Positions 38,619-48,459 are shown, numbered from the stretch's first letter. The stretch: 64,000 nucleotides of DNA from Desertivirga brevis (GCF_017355835.1 NZ_JAFEWF010000017.1:6300-70299); one strand, 5' to 3'. A program made the numbers and translations. The notes: a model not told the origin generated them from the sequence alone.

Positions 38619-39521
38619 CTAAAGCTTAACAGCTACCCTCAACTTTGCACTTCGTGCCCTGTTATTTATTAAAATTTCCTCTTGCGAAGCCACTATCGCC
38701 TTTCTTGTCACAGCCTCCAGTGGCTTAATTTCATTACCAAAGAAGTCCTTCTCAACCTCACCCTTAAACTTTCCCTTTGATATAAAATTTTTCACCAACC
38801 TATCTTCAAGAGAGTGATAAGACATAATTACCAGTCTTCCTCCAGGCTTCAACACATCTATAGATTGATTCAAAAACTCCTGCAATGCTTCAAGCTCCTG
38901 GTTCACCTCTATTCTGAGGGCCTGAAATACTTGCGCTAAATACTTATGTTCTTTCCCTTTTGGAATAAGCTTTTTTATAACCTCTTTCAATTCAGCGATA
39001 GTCTCTATAGGCCTGTTTAGTCTTGATGTTACGATCACCCTTGCAAGCGATTTTGCATTTTGGATCTCTCCATACATTCCAAAAATCCGGTGCAGGTCCT
39101 CCTCAGAGTAAACATTAACAACCTCCTTCGCATTTAAACTCCCGCCTTGGTCCATCCTCATATCCAACTCAGCATCAAAGCGAGTGGAAAACCCCCGCTC
39201 CGGCTGATCAAACTGATGTGATGAAACACCGAGATCAGCCAGAATACCATCTACAGGCAGTGCCTGATGCAGACGGCAATAGTTTTTTAGATAGCGGAAG
39301 TTTTGATCTATAAAGGTTAACCGATCATCTTGCGGAATATTCCTTTGCGCATCCACATCCTGGTCAAAAGCAAGCAATCTGCCTTTCTCCCCAAGATTCT
39401 TCAAAATCTCTCTTGAATGGCCTCCACCGCCAAAAGTTACATCGACATACGTCCCTTCGGGTTTTATATCCAGCGACTCAATACACTCTTTCAGCATCAC
39501 AGGAACGTGATAGTTAATCAT
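38619..39521 (-). CDS. rsmH: 16S rRNA (cytosine(1402)-N4)-methyltransferase
   Basis: RsmH (MraW) methylates N4 of C1402 in 16S rRNA. The 300-residue protein has YHVPVMLKECIESL, the SAM site YVDVTFGGGGHSREIL, DQNFRYLKNY, DGILADLGVSSHQFD, SFMR-type FSTRFDAELDMRMDQ and the C-terminal MSYHSLEDRLVKNF. The start is one of two adjacent ATGs at 39524 and 39521 behind an AAGGAGGG site; the second is preferred for spacing. It overlaps the mraZ end by 8 bases. Confidence 0.96.
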   Translation of the reverse strand: MINYHVPVMLKECIESLDIKPEGTYVDVTFGGGGHSREILKNLGEKGRLLAFDQDVDAQRNIPQDDRLTFIDQNFRYLKNYCRLHQALPVDGILADLGVSSHQFDQPERGFSTRFDAELDMRMDQGGSLNAKEVVNVYSEEDLHRIFGMYGEIQNAKSLARVIVTSRLNRPIETIAELKEVIKKLIPKGKEHKYLAQVFQALRIEVNQELEALQEFLNQSIDVLKPGGRLVIMSYHSLEDRLVKNFISKGKFKGEVEKDFFGNEIKPLEAVTRKAIVASQEEILINNRARSAKLRVAVKL

Positions 39522-39978
39522 CATCCCTCCTTCCCAGGCCACCCATTACTTCCTCTGCCAGATTCGCAAAGTTTTCAGGTTCGTTATCCATTTGGGCATC
39601 ATAAGCATCCTTAGCCCAAACTTCTATCTTGTTAAATTGCGAAGACAATACTACATCTGATCCAATTTCAGCATAATCGAGCAATGACTTAGGTAGCAAT
39701 ACTCTACCAGCAGCATCCAGAGTTAACTCCGTTGCGCCACGAGTAAAATAGCGAATGAATTCCCTCGTTTTCTTTTCGTACTGATTAAGCTTACTCAAAT
39801 CCTCCATTATTTTATCCCACTCACTGCGGGTATACACCACCAGATGCTTCTCGAACCCTCTGTTAATCACCAATCCTTCCTTCTCTGCTTCGGGCATTTG
39901 CCTGCGCAGACCTGAAGGCAGCATCATTCTGCCTTTAGCGTCAAGTTTGCATTCAAATTCTCCTAAGAAGTGAGACAT
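39514..39978 (-). CDS. mraZ: Transcriptional regulator MraZ
   Basis: MraZ is an AbrB-fold, ring-forming DNA-binding protein that controls the dcw cluster. The 154-residue product has two MraZ repeats: FLGEFECKLDAKGRMMLPSGLRRQ near the N-terminus and TELTLDAAGRVLLPKSLLDYA in the second half. Both contain the DxxGR loop that contacts DNA. It is the first gene of the cluster, and a set of AAAGTGG repeats lies immediately upstream (40021-40080), as expected for autoregulation. Confidence 0.95.
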   Translation of the reverse strand: MSHFLGEFECKLDAKGRMMLPSGLRRQMPEAEKEGLVINRGFEKHLVVYTRSEWDKIMEDLSKLNQYEKKTREFIRYFTRGATELTLDAAGRVLLPKSLLDYAEIGSDVVLSSQFNKIEVWAKDAYDAQMDNEPENFANLAEEVMGGLGRRDDD

Positions 39979-40020
39979 CAGGGTTCTAGACTATTTAACA
40001 GAGTAAAAGTAAAAAGCTTT

Positions 40021-40080
40021 TACCACTTTTTACCACTTTACTCCACAAAAAGTTTTCAACAAGAAATTATTTACCACTTT
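40021..40080 (-). promoter_or_regulatory. mraZ: MraZ-binding boxes upstream of mraZ
   Basis: On the minus strand AAAGTGG occurs at 40074-40080, 40033-40039 and 40023-40029. The last two are exactly 10 bp apart, one helical turn, and a degenerate TGTGGAG stands at 40041-40047, roughly in step with them. Known MraZ proteins bind direct repeats of GTGG/TGGG type at such spacing (E. coli TGGGN repeats, Mycoplasma AAAGTG repeats). The array ends 45 bases before the mraZ start. Binding is inferred from motif and position. Confidence 0.75.
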
Positions 40081-40155
40081 ACCCCTGAGAGGAGTAAAAA
40101 AAACTAAAGAAAACACGACAGAGGGCCTCGGCAGACCACTGGGAGAGAGGGGATA

Positions 40156-40209
40156 TAAAAAAGAAAAAGTGGGAGAATGTGGAGGAACTCATCCACATTT
40201 TCCCACTTT
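40156..40209 (-). terminator. Intrinsic terminator of pgk
   Basis: The arms 40166-40183 and 40192-40209 are complementary at 17 of 18 positions around an 8-base loop. On the minus strand a TTTTTCTTTTTTATA tract follows. It lies 45 bases after the pgk stop. The stem itself contains AAAGTGGG, like the nearby MraZ boxes. Confidence 0.88.
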
Positions 40210-40253
40210 AGGAACTAAAAATAAGAAACCTGGGCCAGGCCTTATCCTATTAA

Positions 40254-41444
40254 TTATGCATTAATGGCTGCAACACCTGGGAGCTCCTTTCCTTCCATGT
40301 ATTCAAGAAGAGCACCACCACCGGTAGAAACATAACTTACTTTTTCTTCAAAGCCGAACTTTGCTACTGCAGCCGCAGAATCACCACCTCCAATTAAAGA
40401 GAATGCACCTTTTTCGGTCGCCTCTACAACCGCTTCAGCTACAGCTTTGGTTCCTGCTTCAAATTTCTCCATCTCAAATACACCCATTGGTCCGTTCCAA
40501 AGGATAGTTTTTGAATTAGCTACAACGTCTTTATAAACTTTAACAGAATCAGGACCGATATCCAGTCCCATCCAACCCTCTTTGATATCATCATTACTTG
40601 CAATATCACTGTTAGCATCAGCTGCAAAATTATCAGCAATGATAGAGTCAGTAGGCAATACAAGGTTTACCCCTTTTGATTTTGCTTTTTCAATTAAACT
40701 AAGAGCTAACTCTAATTTATCATCCTCTACCAAAGATTTACCGATATTTCCACCTTGTGCTTTCGCAAAGGTGTACGCCATGCCGCCGCCAATCAAAAGA
40801 TTATCTACTTTTTCCAATAAACGCTCAATTAACAAGATCTTATCAGAAACCTTCGCACCGCCCATAATAGCTGTAAATGGTCTTTCAGCATTATTTAGCA
40901 CTTTCTCTGCATTTGCTAATTCTCCAGCCATCAGGTAGCCAAAATACTTTGCATCAGGGAAGAACTTTGCAATAATCGCTGTTGAAGCATGCGCACGGTG
41001 AGCAGTTCCGAAAGCATCGTTCACGTAAACATCGCCTAACTTACTTAATTTTTCAGCAAAGGCTTCATCTCCTTTTTCTTCCTCTTTATAGAAACGGAGA
41101 TTCTCCAGCAACAATACCCCTCCTGATTGAAGAGCCGCTGCTTTTTCTATTGCTTGTTCACCGATACAATCATCTGCAAATTGTACATCTTTCCCCAACA
41201 CTGATGATAAATGATTTACCAGGTGTTTTAAAGAATACTTTTCGGTAGGACCTTCTTTCGGTCTTCCAAGATGCGACATAAGGATCACTGCACCTCCATC
41301 ATTCAATATCTTTTTGATAGTTGGCAATGCTCCCTGAATACGATTATCATCAGTGATGTTAAATTCTTTATCAAGAGGAACGTTAAAATCAACTCGTATT
41401 AACGCCTTTTTACCAGCAAAATTCAAATTATCGATTGTCTTCAT
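40254..41444 (-). CDS. pgk: Phosphoglycerate kinase
   Basis: Pgk makes ATP from 1,3-bisphosphoglycerate in glycolysis. The 396-residue protein shows [54 protein letters not shown], the nucleotide site [10 protein letters not shown] and [13 protein letters not shown]. It lies 139 bases downstream of gap on the same strand, so the two form a glycolytic pair. A strong terminator separates it from the dcw cluster. Confidence 0.97.
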   Translation of the reverse strand: MKTIDNLNFAGKKALIRVDFNVPLDKEFNITDDNRIQGALPTIKKILNDGGAVILMSHLGRPKEGPTEKYSLKHLVNHLSSVLGKDVQFADDCIGEQAIEKAAALQSGGVLLLENLRFYKEEEKGDEAFAEKLSKLGDVYVNDAFGTAHRAHASTAIIAKFFPDAKYFGYLMAGELANAEKVLNNAERPFTAIMGGAKVSDKILLIERLLEKVDNLLIGGGMAYTFAKAQGGNIGKSLVEDDKLELALSLIEKAKSKGVNLVLPTDSIIADNFAADANSDIASNDDIKEGWMGLDIGPDSVKVYKDVVANSKTILWNGPMGVFEMEKFEAGTKAVAEAVVEATEKGAFSLIGGGDSAAAVAKFGFEEKVSYVSTGGGALLEYMEGKELPGVAAINA

Positions 41445-41583
41445 CAGAATTAAATTTGTTTATTATGGGGTTATTAGAAATTCAGTTCATCTATTTTGAA
41501 TACCGCTTTCCAAGAGCGGTAAAACTACACGAATTTAATTAAAAACAAAAGTGTATTTAACACACTAAGCACTATCCAAAACT

Positions 41584-42582
41584 CTACCTTTTTACATTCT
41601 CAATCTTTCTGATAAGATCGGCTAAACGACTTGAATACCCGTATTCATTATCGTACCATCCAACAACCTTAGTTAAGCCGCCTACCACAGAAGTAAGTTT
41701 GGAATCAAAAACACACGAGTGAGAATTATCTAAAATATCTACCGACACGATCGGATCTTCGGTATAAAACATTACTCCTTCCAAATACCCTTCTGCAGCT
41801 TGCCGAAATGCATCATTGATCTCCTCCACCGAGGGTTGCTTCTTTAGAATACAGGTAAAATCAGTTAGGGAACCGTTTAAAACAGGTACCCTTATCCCTG
41901 CACCTCCCAGCTTTCCTTCCAGGTGGGGGAATATATTTGTGATTGCCTTTGCCGCTCCTGTCGTAGTCGGAATGATCGAAGACGAGGCAGCCCTCGCCCG
42001 TCGAAGATCTTTATGTGGAGCGTCATGAAGGTTTTGATCTCCCGTCATAGAATGCACGGTAGTAATATAACCATTCACAATTCCCCAGTTATCTTCTAAC
42101 ACCTTGATCATTGGAGCAATATTATTTGTCGTGCAAGATGCATTAGAAAGCAAAGGCGCAGTAAAGTCTATTTCATGATCATTTACGCCAAGTACTACTG
42201 TCGGCACGCCTTTAGTCGCAGCCGGTGCAGAAATTATAACCTGCTTAGCCCCTGCATGTAAATGCAGTGAAGCTTTTTCTTCTGAAGTAAACTTTCCCGT
42301 CGACTCGATGACAACATCAATCTCCAACTCCCTCCACGGAAGGTTTACAGGATCAGTCTCTGCAAAAACAGGAATTCGCATTCCATTAACTACAATCTCC
42401 TTTTCGCCACCTTCAATGGTTCCATTAAACCCTCTGTGTACAGAATCGTATTTTACCAGATGTGCTAAGGTTGCAGCGTCTGTTAAATCATTTATTGCTA
42501 CCACTTCACCTGTTTTGCCAGCAAGCAAAGTTCTTAAAACTGTTCTGCCGATCCTTCCAAAACCATTTATTGCAATTCTCAT
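41584..42582 (-). CDS. gap: Glyceraldehyde-3-phosphate dehydrogenase
   Basis: GAPDH oxidises glyceraldehyde 3-phosphate with NAD+ and phosphate. The 332-residue protein starts MRIAINGFGRIGRTVLRTL (NAD site), and has the catalytic cysteine in SNASCTTNNIAP, TTVHSMTGDQ and the C-terminal WYDNEYGYSSRLADL. The frame is open upstream to 42696, but that part shows no family similarity; a perfect promoter box at 42642-42649 also lies inside it, so the start at 42582 is chosen. A hairpin at about 41502-41520 (ACCGCT/AGCGGT) may weaken transcription into pgk. Confidence 0.96.
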   Translation of the reverse strand: MRIAINGFGRIGRTVLRTLLAGKTGEVVAINDLTDAATLAHLVKYDSVHRGFNGTIEGGEKEIVVNGMRIPVFAETDPVNLPWRELEIDVVIESTGKFTSEEKASLHLHAGAKQVIISAPAATKGVPTVVLGVNDHEIDFTAPLLSNASCTTNNIAPMIKVLEDNWGIVNGYITTVHSMTGDQNLHDAPHKDLRRARAASSSIIPTTTGAAKAITNIFPHLEGKLGGAGIRVPVLNGSLTDFTCILKKQPSVEEINDAFRQAAEGYLEGVMFYTEDPIVSVDILDNSHSCVFDSKLTSVVGGLTKVVGWYDNEYGYSSRLADLIRKIENVKR

Positions 42583-42641
42583 CCTTCTAAATGCTATGCT
42601 CTGTTTAGTCTCCGAACCCGGAGTACTTATTTTTGTTCGGT

Positions 42642-42649
42642 CAAAGTTA
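42642..42649 (-). promoter_or_regulatory. -7 element of the gap promoter
   Basis: On the minus strand this is TAACTTTG, a perfect TAnnTTTG box, about 60 bases upstream of the gap start. No clear -33 TTG is seen at the normal distance. Confidence 0.5.
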
Positions 42650-42706
42650 GCATTTAGAATTAGCTTACTGGCGTTAATCTCAGCGTTGCAAAACAACTGT
42701 TATGAC

Positions 42707-43573
42707 CTAGAATTCCGAAGGGAAGATCAACATTGGCAGAAGGTGATAGTTCATAATCCTTTTGGTTGTACTGATATGAAATAAATCTTCAAAGAACGAA
42801 TAGCGTTTGTGAATGAGGGTAATAATATCAGCATGTATATTGTACGCGTACTGCGCCAGGGTTTTCGGCACTTCATCGGCCAATATCTCCTTGTAAGTTA
42901 TTCTATCATACTCAATATCGCCTTTCGCCTTCTGCACTGCCTTATAATGAGCAGAGCCGGCTTTCTCGCCTAGCTCACTTAAGTTAATATGAGTAACCAG
43001 TATTTCAGCATTAAACGGTTTTGCCAGGTCAGCTACATAATTCAGAGCACGAAAATCCACGTTGGAAAAAACATCGGTAGTGAAGGCAACCTTCCTAATA
43101 CTCTTAAATGTAAACTTTTCCGGAACAAGCAGAACTGGGCACTTTGCCTTATTAACTACTTCATTACTATCACTGCTATATACTAATTGATGAATAATTC
43201 CCTCATCACTCTTATCTCCCATTACGATCATCCAGATATCCTCCCTTTCCTGAATCGACTTTATATTATCCTTTAAGGTACCGATATCATGGGTACATCT
43301 GATGGTGGGATTAAACTCCTCGCCCTGAACACACAACTTCGCCATCAACTTTTCTGCCATTACCTGCAGATTTATCCGCGTCGCATCGTTATATATCGTA
43401 TAATTATCATAATATAACCTATTCGGCCCTGCTAATACAGCTTTAGAATCTGGAATATAACAGGCATTATAAAGTAGCAAGTTAGCCCGGGCTTGTTTAG
43501 CTATTGTCCAGGCCACCTCTGCAGCGTGCTTTGATTTCTCCGAAAAATCTGTCAACACTAGGATAGTTCTCAT
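42707..43573 (-). CDS. Tandem universal stress protein
   Basis: The 288-residue protein contains two universal stress protein (UspA) folds. The first starts MRTILVLTDFSEKSKHAAEVAW and ends with VVNKAKCPVLLVPEKFTF; the second starts KVAFTTDVFSNVDFRALNY and ends with the strand HLLPMLIFPSEF. The ATP-binding glycine loop is not obvious in either half. Such tandem Usp proteins are often induced under low oxygen or redox stress. The divergently read neighbour is a CRP-type regulator, a likely controller. The frame is open upstream to 43651, but the fold begins at 43573. Confidence 0.82.
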   Translation of the reverse strand: MRTILVLTDFSEKSKHAAEVAWTIAKQARANLLLYNACYIPDSKAVLAGPNRLYYDNYTIYNDATRINLQVMAEKLMAKLCVQGEEFNPTIRCTHDIGTLKDNIKSIQEREDIWMIVMGDKSDEGIIHQLVYSSDSNEVVNKAKCPVLLVPEKFTFKSIRKVAFTTDVFSNVDFRALNYVADLAKPFNAEILVTHINLSELGEKAGSAHYKAVQKAKGDIEYDRITYKEILADEVPKTLAQYAYNIHADIITLIHKRYSFFEDLFHISTTKRIMNYHLLPMLIFPSEF

Positions 43574-43861
43574 ACCGGCTTGTATTTTTTTATAAAAATG
43601 CGTTAAAAGCCGTCGAAGCTCAATGACATGCATCACTAATACGTTTGACACTAATTACATTGCCTTGAGAGAGGGAGAATGACAAAATGCAGGGCTACAC
43701 TAATTAGATGAAAGATCTCCATATATTTTATTTTCAAATTATGACCCTTCTCATTTTATTAAGACATCCAATCTTACAAATTTGTCTTGTTAAATCATTA
43801 CTAAGATAACACGGCATTCCTCCCATAATTTGCAACTTCAGGTTATCTGTATTTACACAAT

Positions 43862-44986
43862 ATGAATATGAAAAAGATTTTGTTAATCGATGACGACGAA
43901 TCTTTAAGAGATACCATCGCAGAAGTTCTTACGCTTTGCGAATTTATTCCTATTACAGCTGCCGACGGTAAAAGCGGAATTGAAAAAGCGCTTATTGAAA
44001 GACCAGACCTTATATTATGTGATGTCATGATGCCTGGGATCGATGGGTACGGCGTCCTTAATATTCTAAGCCGGCACCCTCTAACAAAGCTTACTCCGTT
44101 TGTTTTTCTTAGCGGGAAAAAAGAATCTGATGATCTACGAAAAGGTATGGGAATGGGTGCAGATGACTATCTGGTGAAACCTTTTCAAGAAATAGAACTT
44201 TTGCAGACCATAGATCTGCGACTGAAGAAATCAGATGATCTCCGTAGAAGCTTTTCGTCAGATTTAAATACTACTGAGGAAATGCCAAAATCAGCAACTC
44301 CCGAAGGTACCATTAAATTTAAAAACAGGAACAAAGAGCCCTACCGCTTTAAAAAGAGACATATTTTATATACTGCCGGACAAGTGCCCTCAAACGTGTA
44401 TTATGTGGTGTCGGGAAAATTAAAGGAATACCGGTTCAACCAGGAAGGGAAAGAACTAATAACCAACATCTATGGCGCGGGTGACTTTCTAGGATACAGG
44501 CAGGTTTTTGAACAGATCCTTTATACCGAGAATGCACAGGTGATTGAAGAAGCTGAACTCATACTTATTCCTAAGGCAGAGTTCCTGGAGCTGTTAAACC
44601 ATGATACGCAAACCGCCAAACAGTTTATTGAAATTCTGTCACATAATTTAACTGTTAAAGAGGAAAAGCTTATTAAGATGGCATACGACCCTTTACGGAA
44701 ACGGATAGCAAATGGAATCATCGAAGTAGCCGAGAAATTCAGCAATAAACGAAGAGGCTACGCCTCAATAGAAATTTCAAGGGAAGATCTCGCTCACATT
44801 ATTGGCTCTGCACAGGAGTCACTAATTCGACTGTTAAAGGAATTCAAAAGCGAAAAGCTCATCGACATTGAAGATGGCCGCATTATTATTCTAGACGAGG
44901 AACGATTGCGAACCTTCACAGACTCTAATCTAAAAATGACTGACATCATAATTCATAAAAATACTAATCATGGGCAACCTGGTTAA
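43862..44986 (+). CDS. Receiver-CRP/FNR fusion transcription regulator
   Basis: A 374-residue fusion of a two-component receiver with a cyclic-nucleotide-binding CRP/FNR regulator. The receiver (about 1-125) has the acidic pair in LLIDDDESL, the phosphorylation aspartate in LILCDVMMPGIDGYG and the lysine in DDYLVKPF. A short linker leads to the CRP sensor (VYYVVSGKLKEYRFNQEGKE, about 175-290). The helix-turn-helix is ISREDLAHIIGSAQESLIRL near the C-terminus. No FNR-type cysteine cluster is visible. No histidine kinase is encoded nearby. The likely target is the divergent Usp gene. Confidence 0.88.
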   Translation: MNMKKILLIDDDESLRDTIAEVLTLCEFIPITAADGKSGIEKALIERPDLILCDVMMPGIDGYGVLNILSRHPLTKLTPFVFLSGKKESDDLRKGMGMGADDYLVKPFQEIELLQTIDLRLKKSDDLRRSFSSDLNTTEEMPKSATPEGTIKFKNRNKEPYRFKKRHILYTAGQVPSNVYYVVSGKLKEYRFNQEGKELITNIYGAGDFLGYRQVFEQILYTENAQVIEEAELILIPKAEFLELLNHDTQTAKQFIEILSHNLTVKEEKLIKMAYDPLRKRIANGIIEVAEKFSNKRRGYASIEISREDLAHIIGSAQESLIRLLKEFKSEKLIDIEDGRIIILDEERLRTFTDSNLKMTDIIIHKNTNHGQPG

Positions 44987-45036
44987 AATGACTATTTTCG
45001 CCTATGCCTGTTTTGTTATAAAAAGGCTACCAATAA

Positions 45037-45444
45037 ATGAAAAAGATACTGTACTCAGGCATTATAGCTGGTGTTAGTTTATTTATTATCAGCTACGGCG
45101 GACTATACCTGGCCATTAGATTCTTTCCTGAATTCTTTTTATTATACAACAACCCACTTTTCAACTCAGATGGTAGCAGAGATGTTCTTTTCTATCTGCA
45201 CGCATTCATTATCAGCTTTGCGCTTTCCTGGTTTTGGGAGCGGTTTAAGAGTTTATTCAGCGGACATTTCCTACTTAGGGGGCTGGAATTTGGTCTTATA
45301 TATGCATTGGTTGCCTTACTACCGGTTATGTGGATCACATTCAGCTCCTTGGATATTACAATAACAATGGTTGCAAGTTGGTTCTTGTACGGATTTGTAC
45401 AGGCAGTAGTAGCAGGAGTAATATTTGCTAAGATAAATCCATAA
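45037..45444 (+). CDS. Small integral membrane protein of unknown function
   Basis: A 135-residue protein with about four membrane helices: residues 5-27, 48-66 (YLHAFIISFALSWFW), 83-103 (LEFGLIYALVALLPVMWITF) and 110-132. I recognise no named family. It starts 50 bases after the receiver-CRP gene and may be co-transcribed with it. Confidence 0.6.
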   Translation: MKKILYSGIIAGVSLFIISYGGLYLAIRFFPEFFLLYNNPLFNSDGSRDVLFYLHAFIISFALSWFWERFKSLFSGHFLLRGLEFGLIYALVALLPVMWITFSSLDITITMVASWFLYGFVQAVVAGVIFAKINP

Positions 45445-45579
45445 GCACTATTCATGTCTTTTGCAGCTACGTATCTTTTCTAGTAAACTTCTCATCCTCT
45501 ATGGCTCTGGCCTTGGGAACACATCTTGTCAGCGGAGGTTCCGGAAGCAGGTACCAAGTTACTCGAGAGCTACATCACA

Positions 45580-48459
45580 TCATAACTCCATAAAAAACTC
45601 AGCAAGGTTTTTATCATGATCCAGGTTCAGTTTTTTTCTAAGGCGATACCTTCTTATTTCTACTCCGCGAACAGAAATATTTAATAAGGACGCCATTTCT
45701 TTACTGCTCATATTCATACGCAGGTAAGCGCAAAGCTTTATATCGTTAGGAACCAGATCAGGGTACGTAGACTTCAATTTTATAAAGAAGCTCTCGTGGG
45801 CCTCGTTAAAACTCTTTTCAAACAGATTCCAATCCCGCTCATCGTTCATTCCCTCCTCTATTACTTTATTGATTTTTCTTAACTGATCTGAGGCTAGTTT
45901 CTTCCCACCGGAATCTTTCAGGCGACCTAACTCATCTCTTATTTTTTGTAACAGCTCATTCTTATAAACAATATTCATCGCAGAATTGGCCAATTCGCGG
46001 TTCTTCCCCTCCAGATCTAATTGTAACTGCTCATTTTTTAAGGAAACGATCTTCTGCTCATTAGTTATAGCCTCTCTTTGAAGAAGCTCTTCCTGCTCTT
46101 TCTGAAATTTCTGATGTATAAATTCCTGATGCTTTTTAAGTTTAAGATCATAGAAATACTTGATAACAAAGAGCAGAACCAGACCAAGGACAACGTAAAA
46201 CGCCACTGCAAAATTTGTAGCATACCAGGGGGGAAGGATAGTAAACCGCATCACCGTTATCTTCGAAGGATCCCTGCCCCCAACTCTTGCCCTTACCTTA
46301 AAAACATACTCACCATACTTCAGGTTCGTAAAATCCTTTACCGCCAGATTGCTCCATTCTGACCATTTATTGGAATAGCCTTCTAAAAAATATTGATATT
46401 CGACCGCAGTTACGGTATACTCCGGAAGCGAATAGGTTATGCGGATATTATTCCTGCTATAAGGTATTTCAACATCGGTATCTCCGTTTTCGGTTAAGAC
46501 ATTTAATGAGTCGGTAATATTTTCAATTTTTCTAATTAATACTTTTGGGAGCGGACCCTTCGGTCGTTTTGTTCGGGTTTCTTTAAAAACCACAAAACCC
46601 TCATCCACACTTATCAGGTAAATGTCTTTGCTTATGCGGCTGATATTTTCGTAATACTGGACCATCCGGCCATTCAAGCTGCTGAATGTCGCATAGTCGA
46701 CGAACAGCTTTCCGGCGTCAATTTCGACTAATGCAACTTTACCGTGATTTATCAACCAATACTTATTCTCAGATGCCTGAATGATACCGTTTGAAGTGGA
46801 AAAAGAACCCAACTTATCATTCAGCTGTGTATAAGGAAAAAACTTGTCAGCAATATCATCATAAATATAAAAACCTGAATTAGAGGAGAAAACAATTCTA
46901 TTATCCAGATTAAAAACATTTACATGAAAATCAGTCGGGAGCCCTGAGCTCTTGTCATAGCTTTTGATAGAAACATCCCGCCTCATCTCTGCGTCCAGTT
47001 TCAGCTTATAAACCCCTCTGTTTGCATGACTCACCCAAATATTCCCTTTAGTATCCTGCTCAACAAAGCGCGAAGGGGAACCAAATCCGCTAACCTTATG
47101 CGAAAAAAACCAGTTTCCCGAAGCATCTTTTTTATAGATTACAAGCCCTGTATAGGTGCCCTGGACCAGAACACCTTGCGAACTAGTAAGCTCTTTTATT
47201 GTCCAACCACCCTTTATCTCGGAGATTTTTTGGAAAGATCCGTTGTCTACTCTGAAAGTCCCCTCGTTATGTCCGCAGAGAAGTTGTCCATCAATTACGG
47301 AAAGGTTCCATACCTGCCCCTGCGATTTTTCAACCAGTTTAAAATCAAAGGAGTGGAACAGTTTATCACTTGAGGACCAGTTGCTGTAATACAAGCCCTG
47401 ATTCGTCCCTAGATAGATCTTATCATTTACAATTATACTGGAATATACCGTCCCCAGTTTCCCGGCTTTATCCACGTAAAAATAAAGAGGAGAAGTTATG
47501 TCAATACGGTCTATTCCATTATCCAGGCCCACCCATAGGTCTTGTTTATCATCCGTAAACAAGCTTAATACAGTATTATTCTGCAGTCCCGCCGATTTAT
47601 TAACCCGCTGTACAACATTACCAGATCCATCAACAATGACTATTCCGTCCAGTATGGTACCGAAAGCAAAATACCCCCCCGGTAAAGCCACTCCATTGTT
47701 AAGCTGATTTTTCTTGAGAAGCGCATTTGCCTGGATCTCCCAGGGACTAATCGTCTTGCCATCGTAAATAAAAAGTCCCTCTCTGGCAGTACCAATAAGA
47801 TGACTATTCCCTTTAAAAGGTAAAATCGTTAAGATTCCATCTTTTAAAAACTCGCTACCAGGAATAAATCTCAAATCTTTCCCAACCAGCTCATACAAAC
47901 CCTCAGATATTATTCCTGCGAAAAACCGCTTGCCGCTTTTATTTAAGAAAAGAAAAGATTGTTTGGGCTTAACAATACTTATCCCCTCATTTTCATAAAT
48001 GTAGATGGTTGAAAACGACTGAAAAATCACCCGCTCCCCGTCAACAAAAATCTTCCAGATCTCATCCTGTGAAACGGATTTACTATCAATTTTTGTGGCA
48101 AGTGATGTATAAGTAAACCGGCCCTTATTGTTGTACGACCAATAACCAAACTCGCCGAAACCACCGACGTAAAGCTTGCCTTTTTTATCAGATGCAACTG
48201 CTCTTACTATCAGGCGGTTGGGCATTTGATATAACTCCCAATGTTTGCCATCAAAGGCCAGTACCCCTTCAGAATTGCCGAAATACATGACGCCTCTTTC
48301 ATCTTTGGTCACGGACCAGTTTTGATTTCCGGCCTGATAAACCGACTTTGGGTAGTTCTGAACGTAGGGGGCCCCTACATTTTTTATTTCAATAGCATAA
48401 GTCAGGAAAGGCAAACAAAAAAGAACAATAAAACACAAAAGCTCAAATGGTCTCTTCAT
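45580..48459 (-). CDS. Membrane-anchored propeller sensor with LuxR-type HTH
   Basis: The 959-residue protein has a signal peptide (MKRPFELLCFIVLFCLPFLTYA), a long periplasmic region of beta-propeller repeats of the two-component regulator type (GVLAFDGKHWELYQMP, DDKQDLWVGLDNGIDRI), a Y_Y_Y domain (about 660-745, FLEGYSNKWSEW), one membrane helix (about 755-775), a long cytoplasmic coiled coil and a C-terminal LuxR-like helix-turn-helix (MSSKEMASLLNISVRGVEIR). It has no kinase domain, so it would signal by itself, like SusR-type sensors. It is the last gene of the sugar-use locus and its likely regulator. Confidence 0.85.
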   Translation of the reverse strand: MKRPFELLCFIVLFCLPFLTYAIEIKNVGAPYVQNYPKSVYQAGNQNWSVTKDERGVMYFGNSEGVLAFDGKHWELYQMPNRLIVRAVASDKKGKLYVGGFGEFGYWSYNNKGRFTYTSLATKIDSKSVSQDEIWKIFVDGERVIFQSFSTIYIYENEGISIVKPKQSFLFLNKSGKRFFAGIISEGLYELVGKDLRFIPGSEFLKDGILTILPFKGNSHLIGTAREGLFIYDGKTISPWEIQANALLKKNQLNNGVALPGGYFAFGTILDGIVIVDGSGNVVQRVNKSAGLQNNTVLSLFTDDKQDLWVGLDNGIDRIDITSPLYFYVDKAGKLGTVYSSIIVNDKIYLGTNQGLYYSNWSSSDKLFHSFDFKLVEKSQGQVWNLSVIDGQLLCGHNEGTFRVDNGSFQKISEIKGGWTIKELTSSQGVLVQGTYTGLVIYKKDASGNWFFSHKVSGFGSPSRFVEQDTKGNIWVSHANRGVYKLKLDAEMRRDVSIKSYDKSSGLPTDFHVNVFNLDNRIVFSSNSGFYIYDDIADKFFPYTQLNDKLGSFSTSNGIIQASENKYWLINHGKVALVEIDAGKLFVDYATFSSLNGRMVQYYENISRISKDIYLISVDEGFVVFKETRTKRPKGPLPKVLIRKIENITDSLNVLTENGDTDVEIPYSRNNIRITYSLPEYTVTAVEYQYFLEGYSNKWSEWSNLAVKDFTNLKYGEYVFKVRARVGGRDPSKITVMRFTILPPWYATNFAVAFYVVLGLVLLFVIKYFYDLKLKKHQEFIHQKFQKEQEELLQREAITNEQKIVSLKNEQLQLDLEGKNRELANSAMNIVYKNELLQKIRDELGRLKDSGGKKLASDQLRKINKVIEEGMNDERDWNLFEKSFNEAHESFFIKLKSTYPDLVPNDIKLCAYLRMNMSSKEMASLLNISVRGVEIRRYRLRKKLNLDHDKNLAEFFMEL

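Noticed and set aside
42583..42696. N-terminal extension of GAPDH
   Set aside because: The canonical GAPDH start MRIAINGFGRIGRT is at 42582, and a perfect -7 promoter element lies within the extension.
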